DNA of 64,000 nt from the NCBI GenBank assembly GCA_000349905.1, contig KB722770.1:69355-133354 (forward strand). Direction: 5' to 3'. The translations under genes were made by a program, and so were the position numbers. Positions 55,259 to 64,000 of this stretch are shown in pieces. Within the stretch, counting starts at the first letter, position 1. Each line of letters begins with the position of its first letter. The DNA comes from Volvariella volvacea V23. Lineage: Eukaryota; Basidiomycota; Agaricomycetes; Agaricales; Pluteaceae. The notes beneath the pieces are model-generated. The model was not told where the DNA came from and did not search any database. It worked only from the letters and a program-made list of their open reading frames with translations.

Positions 55259-56398
55259 AGACACGATGTTATGCCTGTTTTGTCGAATTTGGAAAACACC
55301 ACTCGTGAAAAAACTGTGCTTATGGACCATGTAATGTGAAATAGAATGGTTGACTGTTATGGGTTGTGTCGTGAGTGGAGAAAGAGGGAGGAGGGTGAGT
55401 AGGTGAACTCCGACTCGAGCGTAAAAGCAACTACTAATGCTTACCACAAAGGATATGACTTTGAAATGTTCAGAATATTCACGCCGTTCTAAGAACATAG
55501 AGGATCGTCAACTCGGATTTTAGACGCGATCGCGAGCGGTAGGAGGTAGAACGAACCTCCCTCTGTTAGAACACGCCTCTCGTGATATTCAAGACATGGA
55601 CAGTGTGGGCCTGTTGGCTTCTCGCAACAGCAATCCTGAGGCCTGAGGCCTGTTGCTACCAGTTGTGCACGCTGACTTGGCCTACGAGTCCGACAGCGTC
55701 ATGGACGTGTTGGACGGGGTTGTGGCACCAGAGTGAGTGGTAGCATTTGGAGTAGATATCACGAGTGACAGCATCCGATTTGTTGGCGGATGCGTCGACG
55801 GCACTGGGACTGTATGTACTGATGATGATTCAAGGACAGGGACTGGCAGTGGGCGTGTCAGGTCCTGTCTGAAACTAAAGACCGTCGTTGTCCCAATTCG
55901 CCTGCTCAACTCCCGCTTATTGCCGGTGTACAGTACATGGCCATCCATTTTTATGCCATGGACGCGCGCTGGCACCGACTCGGACGTGCAAAGTGCAATG
56001 CAGAACGATCTATCCAGAATCCCATTTCAACCAACATAAAAATCAAAACCAAACCAAACCAGAAACCAAACGCGATGCAATACTATATGCATAAAAAAAG
56101 ATATAAAAATCCTTTTTTGGATAAGTATCGTATAAATAATCCATGGAATGTACGACGCACGACAACGACGAAGACAACGACAACGACAACGACAACGGTG
56201 ACGGTGGTAAGAGATGGTAGGGGCGTATGGTGAGAGGATAGCGTGGTCAAGGCACGTGGGTATCAAGTCAACGGTTAACAGATACGGCAACGTGAAGTAA
56301 AGCCACGGTAAGTAGGGGGTTACATGCACACAATGAGATAGGAGGATAATATGGGATATGTCTATGTCTATGAAAACGTCAAACAGCCATGGGCAGGG
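55259..56398. other. intergenic with ACAACG microsatellite
   Basis: No gene I can support. A short minus-strand frame at 55682-55975 has no recognisable features. An ACAACG-type microsatellite is at 56160-56197. The right end is presumably 3' untranslated sequence of the next minus-strand gene. Confidence 0.4.
56160..56197. repeat. ACAACG microsatellite
   Basis: Imperfect tandem ACAACG units, five to six copies, ending in GGTGACGG. Confidence 0.7.
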
Positions 56399-57511
56399 CT
56401 ACAGCTGCGTCTTCTGCAGCCTGTTCAAGAGCTGGCTGCGACGCGATCGAGGCGCGGAGTGTCGAGGACGCGGTCGTTGGTGTGGGTATGATCGCGTTTG
56501 CGTACCTGACGACGAGGATGAGGACGAGGGTGGAGGTGAGGGAGATGAATCTTCCTCGGGTAGAGTTTGGTCTTGACTTTGAGTATCCAGCACCACAGTA
56601 TCCCCATCCTCCGTCGTCGTCGTGCTACTCGACTCTTCAACGACAACAAACTCCTCCGACCCGCTGCTGCTGCCACCGCTACTGGACGAACCAACGAGCT
56701 CCCTGAAATTAAACAAATTCGACCATATCGTCCCTCCCCCTCCTCCACTCTCGACCTTGTCCACCCCAACCTCCGGAACGCTCAAAGCGCCCATCGCAAC
56801 AGCCACACCGTGTCCATCCCCTCTCACCAACCCTCCCACGCCATACTTACTCCCAGACGCGGCCACATGCACATTAGCGTTAACGTTAACGTGAGCACTC
56901 GGCAGCGCAAACTCGAGCCGCGGCTTGTTCGCCGCGCCGAGCCTGTACGAGACGACGTGGCAGACGAGGACGAGGAAGACGAAGAAGAAGGCGAGGGTCG
57001 ATTTGGCCTGGTGCTGGATCGCGCTCAGGAGAGGGCTGAAGGGGTTCTTGACCTCGCCTGCGCCTGCTCCTGCTCCGAGGGGACCTTGTTGGTGGCGGTG
57101 GAACTGCTGGTCTTGCCCGAGGATGACTCCTTGACCTAGACCTTGGACCTCGTCGTCGTCGGTGTCGATGGTGTTTCGTCTGCGACGGGTACTCCCGCCG
57201 TTGCTGTCGCGGCCGCCCCGGAAGCGGAAGAACGAGGTGCTAAAGCTCGTCGCGTGGAATGGCGACTTTGGGTTCGGGCGCGAGCTCGCCGACGACAGCG
57301 TCGAGGAGAGCTTTCGGAAGAAAGCGTTCAGGCTCGAGGGGACATTAAGATGGACGTTGACGTTGGGCGTGACGGCGCTTGATAGGGAGGAGACGCGTTC
57401 CTTCAGGGTGGGCGTCGGGGGTGGGGGGAGGAATGCGATTTGGAAGTTGTGCGTGGGGGGTGGGGAGGAGGGTGTGACGATAATGGCCGGCAACGGGGAT
57501 TTTTCGGCCAT
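56399..57511 (-). CDS. single-pass membrane protein with disordered arms (370 aa)
   Basis: One intronless frame starting MAEKSPLPAIIVTPSS. One strong hydrophobic segment (LAFFFVFLVLVCHVVSYRLG) lies near residues 170-190. The N-terminal arm is Ser/Pro/Arg-rich with RFRGGRDSNGG and RRRRNT clusters. The C-terminal arm has Gly/Ser runs, EEFVVVEESSS and an Arg-rich end. Basic residues before the segment suggest a cytosolic N-terminus. No family recognised. A large overlapping frame on the plus strand is a codon-bias shadow. Confidence 0.6.
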   Translation of the reverse strand: MAEKSPLPAIIVTPSSPPPTHNFQIAFLPPPPTPTLKERVSSLSSAVTPNVNVHLNVPSSLNAFFRKLSSTLSSASSRPNPKSPFHATSFSTSFFRFRGGRDSNGGSTRRRRNTIDTDDDEVQGLGQGVILGQDQQFHRHQQGPLGAGAGAGEVKNPFSPLLSAIQHQAKSTLAFFFVFLVLVCHVVSYRLGAANKPRLEFALPSAHVNVNANVHVAASGSKYGVGGLVRGDGHGVAVAMGALSVPEVGVDKVESGGGGGTIWSNLFNFRELVGSSSSGGSSSGSEEFVVVEESSSTTTTEDGDTVVLDTQSQDQTLPEEDSSPSPPPSSSSSSSGTQTRSYPHQRPRPRHSAPRSRRSQLLNRLQKTQL

Positions 57512-58693
57512 TTTGGTGAGGGAGAGGTCTGGAGGGCGAGGTGCATGGGTGTCAGTGGTAACTACAATATGTGATGTGGGGAGGTACTGACCGAGAGGGG
57601 CGGGTATGAGGGTGTAGTCTAGACGTTGAGGAAGTCGGTGAAGACGTGGGCGCGGACGTTGTACTAAATGGGTTTAGAGATGCAGATGGGAGATTTTAAG
57701 GGACCAGAACCCATGTGGATGTATGTCCAGGCCCAAAGAGGCAGCAGAAGAGAGTTGGAGAGAAAGGAACGAACAGATCGATTATCAGCGCTGCGGCGTA
57801 GGATGGGTTGAGGTGGAACGTACCTGGTTGAACCATTGTGAATCCCTTTTTGTTCCCTTGGTATGAACGAGAATATGTATGCGACCGGAAGCGCAGAAAG
57901 GGTAGGACGGCAACTTGGGCTTGAACAAAAGGCAAGTGTATGTACGGAGTACGTGCGAGCGTGTTCGAGTTGTAAATGAACGCGAACGTAAAGTGAATCC
58001 GTCAAAGCTAGTGAAATGAAGACAGTAGCTATCACACGACGGACGAAAGCAAAGGTGCAGCGAGAGGAAAAGCAAGCGCTGCAGGCAAGAGTCACTGTTC
58101 AAGGGAGTGGTATGTGCAAAAGAATGTGGGTGTAAGAGAATGCGACCGGGTGGCAACAGCTGCTAGGCTTCCAAGAAGTGATGCAGCGTTAGCGAATGAC
58201 GTTTAGTGAGATTGTGTGCTACTTCGTCAGAGAGCAGCAGCGACTGTGACCACTGTGGTTAGGATGCAAGAGCAAGTCTAGGGTGTTTGAGGCGGTTAAA
58301 AGAAAAGCGAAACGGCGAAACAAAGAGGCGATTGGAGGGAGTTTGATGTGGGAAGGGATGAGAAGGAGGGCACGAATGTACGGGCCATTGGTAACTTATT
58401 AGCTAAGCAAATCTTGGGAAATTTGACAACCACCATGTGGGTCCGTGGGCAACGGTGTGCACATTTATCTCGCTGCAGTGCGCGCTGCCGCACCGCCAGT
58501 CGTCGCGCGTCCAGCGAGCTGCAGAGCAGAGCGTCGAGCGCGACAAGGGACCGCAGAAGCTGCCAGGATTCGCAAGGAAGCGCCCGCCGCCGGATATTTG
58601 TCCGCGAGACACGTGGCTCCGGCGAATTCGCGGCTTTGCTGCCGGCGGCTCGCAATCAGCGCTTCCGCGTTGATATCGTCAAAAATCTAACGG
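57512..58693. other. divergent intergenic region
   Basis: Between two divergent genes, so it should contain both promoters. Many short frames on both strands, none convincing. A frame at 58348-58854 overlaps the WDR89 start and is a shadow. Confidence 0.4.
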
Positions 58694-60460
58694 ATGGCTA
58701 CCCAGCTGTACAAGTCCCCGCACTTTCAGGCGTTCTCTGCGCCCAAAAGGTCGTATACCACCAATGGATCGTATATCCTCGCGATAAAATCTCTGCCGAA
58801 CCACTATGCTGCTGCCTGCTCTGCGCCTTTGAACGCGATCCAAGTGTACGATAGACACACCCTGCAGCCCGTCCAACAGCTCCCTGGACACGAAAACGCG
58901 ACTACATCGCTGACTGTGAAAACTAATGTTGCCGCGCTGGGGACGAACGTGGCATCGCTCGTGTCGTCAGGCAAAGACGGGAGCGTCAAGGTCTGGGACA
59001 CCAGAACGAACTCTCACAGCATCAAAAGTGAGTCCGTCGTCTGTGTCGCCGCATGTCTCCTGGGGTATTCTTAAACTGATCGAACGAGGCGATTGGGATT
59101 AGTGACCGATCTGGGAAAATCGAGGCCGCTGCTGTGTTGTGATGTGTCTGCGGATGGGCTGACTGTTGCTGCTGGCACGGAGTTGCAAGGCGAGGATGCA
59201 CTTATATTGTACTGGTGAGCTCCTCCTTTCTCGTTTGAGGCTACGAGGTGAACGTACTGGCGGACAGGGACCCGCGTCAGCCTGCAGCGCCTATACGAAC
59301 GCACAGCTCAACCCACTCGGACGACATCACCGTCGTCTCCTTCAAGCCGACCACCACCACCACTGCACCACCGGGTGCAAAAGTCATGCTCTCTGCGTCG
59401 TCGGATGGGCTGCTGTCCACGTCGAATGCGGAGGAGAGCGACGAGGACGAGGCGGTGATAAGCGTGGGGAATTTTGGGTGCAGTGTCGCTCAAGCTGGGT
59501 GGATACCCCCACCCGCGTCTGCGTCTGCGTCCACGACGATACCGAGAGTTTGGGCGTCGAGCGATATGGAGACGTTCAGCACTTGGTCGGAAGAGGTGAG
59601 CGCCGGACTCTATCATCACCCCTCCCCATATCTGCATCATCCCTAGCACTGCCTCCACTTTCCTTCTATAACCTTCATGACCTGATCACTGGCATTATAT
59701 TTCTATGGCACTAGTTATCGAAATACCAAGATGTCGACATCCGAAGTCCCGCTTTCCACGGCGGACAAGGGAACTTGAGGACTTGGGTCACGGACTACCT
59801 GATCGGCTGTCAGCCCGCGTCTGGCGGTCACGGTCAAAACCCGGATTCTGTCAGTGGGCTTCACGTTTTTGTTGGATCGAACGAGTGAGTGAGGCTTTGC
59901 GCCGCTCTCTTTTTGCACTTTGTGGTGATCATGATTTTGATGGTGATCGTGATGGTGGTGGATAGGGGAGACGCGTCGTTGCTCACAAACGCGAACCTTA
60001 CAACCCAAAATGCGCCATGGTACATCCATTCGTCGTGGACCAGGAACCACGTTGGAGTGGTTAGGTCTATCTTATGGGACGAAGATGTTCGTTCGTTTGG
60101 CACATGTCTTATCTTTTATTGTGATTGAGGGACTTATGCGCTTGATTTGGTTTCTAGGCGGGTGTGGTTGTGACGGGAGGAGAGGACTTTAAGCTCGCTT
60201 TTTGGGATGCTCCGGTTCCGAGGAACGTAGGCTCGTTTTCACTCGCTGATGTGGGTGTGGGGCAAGGTAATGAATATGGTGGAGAGGAGGATGGGGATGG
60301 TATGGATGTTGATGATGTAAATACGGGAAGGAAGAGGAATGGGGAGGAGATGGAGTGGGACGGTGATGAAATGCAGGTAAGTTGGTTGTTATAGTCTACC
60401 GTTTTAGTGGGATTTCTGATTTTTCTTTTGGTCGTGCAGGGTAAAAGGAGGAAGAAGTAG
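58694..60460 (+). CDS. WDR89: WD40 repeat protein, WDR89 orthologue
   Basis: Seven exons: 58694-59027, 59103-59214, 59268-59595, 59715-59884, 59966-60086, 60158-60376 and 60440-60460; 434 aa. WD blades seen are VSSGKDGSVKVWDTR, DALILYWDPRQP, VMLSASSDGLLS, HVGVVRSILWDED and VVTGGEDFKLAFWDA, the pattern and size of WDR89. The C-terminus is acidic and ends in a basic GKRRKK, which could be a nuclear signal. WD40 propellers act as protein-binding platforms; the exact role of WDR89 is little known. Every junction was fixed by keeping the blades in frame; the donor at 60087 (gttcgt) is weak but required. Confidence 0.88.
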
Positions 60461-60841
60461 TAATAGAGAAGATATAGAGGTGACAGTTGTATGACTCGAA
60501 TAGAAGCCATCCTTCTGAGAAGCCAGCCCGGACGCGATAATGTTCGTGAAAGAAGGGTGAGAAGCGCAATGGTTGCGGCCACAATGGTGCCACGCCTTCT
60601 TGGTAACTGAAAGTTCGATACAACTGTTGTCAAAACTAGCGACGAATAACGTGCAGAAGCCGATTAGGAGGAGAAGCGCGGCGAGCTGCGTACTAGAGAA
60701 CAAGGGAGTGTATGAACATAGCGCTACCTACGTGTAGCGGTGAAATGCACGCGTTCGGGCGGTTAAATACAGGTGATACGGGCTAGAGGGGCGCGCGATC
60801 GCGAGTGGCTGAGCGTCAATTCGAAGACGCATACCTGGTGC

Positions 60842-61087
60842 CTATGTCTGACGGTGGATGGGTATATTTTTGAAATATGATATATGCGCCGAATTCGAAG
60901 GCGAAGGTGGGAATTTGGCGCCCCATGAGTAGGGCAGGTGTTCAAATCCTTGCCACCGTGGGCGTGATGACTTGTTGACGAGGGGGACGGGAGCAGGAGG
61001 GGAGGATGAAGGGGAGGGGAGTTCGCGATCGAGTGGAAATGCGGAAGCTTTGGGGTGCTTGGAGAAGGCGGCCTGTAGACTAACCAT
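60842..61087 (-). CDS. possible first exon of a small gene
   Basis: From an ATG at 61087 the frame reads MVSLQAAFSKHPKASAFPLD..., then a Pro/Ser-rich part and RWQGFEHLPYSWGAKFPPSP, and stops at 60842. It could splice to a hydrophobic stretch further down (LAALLLLIGFCTLFVASF near 60630-60690), giving a small membrane protein, but I could not find a junction set that works. Listed only because the N-terminus looks like coding sequence. Confidence 0.22.
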   Translation of the reverse strand: MVSLQAAFSKHPKASAFPLDRELPSPSSSPPAPVPLVNKSSRPRWQGFEHLPYSWGAKFPPSPSNSAHISYFKNIPIHRQT

Positions 61088-61103
61088 GGCTATTTGATAC
61101 AAG

Positions 61104-64000
61104 TCATATGCTGTACGAGCTCACTTGGCGTACGTGTGTGCATTCAGACTCAAAAGTGGCGTCTTGCGACTGCCAGGGATCTGGACTGCTCTTTCTCATC
61201 CTGGACTTGGACTCTTTCTCCCCATCTTGCCTCTTTTCCCCAGGTGAATTTGCTCTTTCATCGTATGTGAGACGGAATGTGGGCTCGAGTCACCTAAGGA
61301 AGCGTTCGAAAATCGGGCTCAGACTTGGGACTCGACTCAAGTGCGTAGACTTGAGTTTGTCATGGGTAGGTTAAGGAGTAGACCCCGATGGCCATGGGTT
61401 GATTCAAAGGATAATTTGGAAGTGGGTTAAGGCTGAGAGACTGGGAGACTAAGGCGCGGGGTGTGCAGTTCAAATATACGTGTAACCCCACCAAGCTAGG
61501 CGCGCGCCTAGAGGGTTGCTGTCGGTAGATATGAAGCCCCGCGTTGGGACAAATTTCACCGTGGTATTGGACGAATAGATATCCTTTCTATCTGAGGAAA
61601 CTCCACGCTGGTCGGGTTTTTAAATGTTAATGGGTACTATTCTTGGGTACGCTGTGGTGCGGGGGCTCAAATGCAAGAATTTTACGTGGCTTCGAATAAT
61701 CTGACAACGCTCTTGGTCATGGTATGTAGGCCAGATGACCTTCTGCCCACCATCACCCATTCAGCCCTTTGGTTCTACCGTAGCCTCACACCATACCCGC
61801 CCACTCCCTCATTCTACCCAACAAACTCAGAATCCCCCAGCCAATCGCCAGACCGTCAACAAACCGTCGTCCGACAGGTCGCGATACCGATCCTAGTCAT
61901 CCAACCAATAACGTCGCCGCCACCACGCGCCGTTCTAGCGACCATAACAAATGCGTGACCGCCCAGCCTTCAGTAACCAGGGTGTGAGAAAACGATAATA
62001 ACCAATTCACATTCCCCTTCCCCCGTTCCTGTCATTCTTGACCAAAGATCCCTTACGCCTGTCCGGGATCTGCCATATGTACCTGTCATGGTGTCTCAAA
62101 GCCGTAAAAATGTATTGTTTGGGAAATAAGGTTCTGAACTATTACGCAGCGGAAATGTATTGGATAAGAAAAAAAAAGTTGGAGAAGGGATGGGGGGGAT
62201 CTAGGAACAGGTCAGGGCTCGTTGGGTTTCTCATAGCTGTTGTCCTGAAGGACTCGGGGAAGTGACCCTGTGGCGTTTTGATTTGGATGAGAATGTGTCG
62301 AATTGGACGGTCAATGGATGTCCGATTGGTTGAGTTGGACAGGTGGTGATGGTGGATGGATCATGGCGATATGAGGCGGTGATCGACGTGTTTTTTTTTC
62401 TTTTGTCATTCTTTTATGTTTTCCTGATTTCACAAACCAGAAGCCACCTTGGGCATGAGGGGCATCATGATTTGTGATTCGTGAACGTCAAGCGGTGGAC
62501 GTGGAGTGGTGAGCGATTAGATGGTTGTGGGTAGTAATCAGGATATTTTGGGGAGGTGAAAGCAAAAAATGAGTAAAATGAAGTAGTGATCTTGATGTGT
62601 AAAGCGGGAACCGAATGGTGGTATATATATATGGTCATTATGCGAGGGATATGATTGGGCACCAATCATACTGGGCGCTTGGGAGAGAGGTCCAGACCCA
62701 CCGCAAGCCAATCCTACGTGTTTATGCCGCCTGCCAGACCTATACTTGGGACTTTCAGCGCGTATCGTCGGTTGGTTTGTTGAAGACCGAGATGGCAAAT
62801 GTGTCAAGCAAATGACGATATGTTCATTGAATGCGACCATCTGGGGTCAAGTCGGCCCGTGACAAAAAAAAAACAAGAGAGTTCGAGGATGTCGATCCTT
62901 GCCCGGTATGGGCAACACAAACCATAGGAGGCATAAACCTTGCGTTTATTCAGGTCTACTGCATTCGATTCCAGAAATTGGCTAGGTAGAAGTTCGACGT
63001 CGGTCGGAACTCTGTCAAGGAAGTGTCAATCCTCATAGGTAGAAGATAAGGCTCTCTGAGCCTTGATAGACAGATTGAGGGGTGATGGGCGGCGGTATTT
63101 CGAGTAAGGTAACTTCTATTGGAAGTGCTCGGTACGGGAGTTGTATCTTGCTGCCTCATTCTGGGCGAGGCAAGATCTTGTGAGGGTAAGTCCATTCACA
63201 CGAGCCAACACCAATAAGGAATGAGGCAAGAGACTTACCGCGATGCGTTCCCAACAAATGCTAGGTCAGCAATGCTAAGGGAAAATCCTAAAGCAGGGAA
63301 GTGTTGAGAGCTTTCGTGTGGCAAAAGCCTGCATCTTTCGTGTCGTAGTGGCACGCCTAGCACATTAAGACATTGCGGGCACTTGATGGGTTTTGAGACT
63401 TTGAGGCGTCAGTGATAAAACGCGCAGATTGACCGCGAATAGACTAGAACCGCGTTTTGGATTACAAAGTTCAGCCGTGTAACTTCCCCTCATAGAGAAC
63501 CGAGTACTCACAGGTCTAGATACATTGCCGAACAAACGAATATCCTCGAATCTTGGGAGAAGATACCTAGCAAAAATGGAAGCCTCAAGGGTGGGCTGGT
63601 GGCGGGTGAACGAGTTATTTGGAACACGTACGGGTCGATACATCTCGCCAGGATGGTGGTCACATGGGATATGTCTATATGATGCCACTCTTGAGAGTAT
63701 TACCCAGCCAACGCCCCGATAGAGTTAGTCCTGGGAGGTGTACGGGAAGCCGCTATGCCTATACCTAGCTAGGCGACCTGAGTTCAATGTCCCGTTACAG
63801 TTTGAACCAATGAGGGTGAAGGTATGGTTGACTGACAGCAAAATCAGAAGGAACGTCACGGCCATCTGTAATAGAGACCGCGCCTGTGTTGTTCTCGTAG
63901 TTGTCGCAAGCCAGCCAAAGGAGGGGAGGGGTTATTGGGTGCTATAGCCGAACAATGATGCTGAACCTTGCCGCTTCAAACGGAAAAAGGCTTTTACAAG
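61104..64000. other. 2.9-kb region without supported gene
   Basis: Short frames on both strands with no recognisable motif. A tract of T near 62391-62401 and an A tract near 62864-62873 are the only simple features. No tRNA-like or rRNA-like sequence was recognised. It may contain promoters or a non-coding transcript. Confidence 0.4.

Noticed and set aside
55682..56039. Overlapping frames on both strands between two genes
   Set aside because: No splice chain, domain or composition supports either.
60404..60703. Minus-strand hydrophobic frame downstream of WDR89
   Set aside because: Contains one plausible membrane segment but no start, no workable splice to 60842-61087 and a non-protein-like tail.

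Overview
The window is nuclear DNA of a filamentous basidiomycete, most likely an Agaricomycete (mushroom-forming fungus). The evidence is many short GT-AG introns (mostly 45-115 nt), long disordered Ser/Pro-rich proteins, a mushroom-type NACHT NTPase (NLR-like) family, F-box-like families, and conserved fungal genes. Gene models were built by hand from reading frames and splice signals. For every model listed with exons, the exon lengths sum to a multiple of three.

Layout. Positions 1-21.8 kb form an ordinary gene-dense block: a small Cys-rich membrane protein (1.35-2.2 kb), the COMPASS/Set1C subunit Swd1/RbBP5 (minus, 2.45-4.75 kb), a 1611-aa disordered protein whose promoter and first exon lie in a CpG-free island, a PHO80-type cyclin, a small gene cut by one in-frame TAG, a 1203-aa disordered AT-hook-like protein (minus), and a Baeyer-Villiger-type flavin monooxygenase. 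Positions 22-55 kb are a dynamic, duplicated accessory region. It holds an apparently intact NLR-like gene (minus, 22.2-25.5 kb) with a long unrecognised C-terminal half in a 1.88-kb CpG-free block, a broken inverted paralogue (plus, 40.0-45.6 kb) split by a Tc1/mariner element and an assembly gap, and at least seven copies or relics of an F-box-like leucine-rich family. Calcineurin B (37.9-39.3 kb) and an AIF/AMID-like oxidoreductase (48.2-49.6 kb) are embedded among them. Positions 55-64 kb return to ordinary genes: a single-pass membrane protein, the WD40 protein WDR89, then about 3 kb with no gene I can support.

The most unusual features are these. (1) Both NLR paralogues switch from normal CpG density to almost none at the same codon region, and the CpG-free 3' half still encodes an open spliced frame, so the change looks old and is not simple decay. 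(2) A head-to-head pair of F-box-like genes sharing a ~117-bp bidirectional promoter exists as two inverted copies ~20 kb apart, and each copy has lost the opposite partner. (3) A CpG-free 887-bp island covers the promoter, first exon and start of the second exon of the 1611-aa gene. (4) Two otherwise coherent genes each carry a single in-frame TAG.
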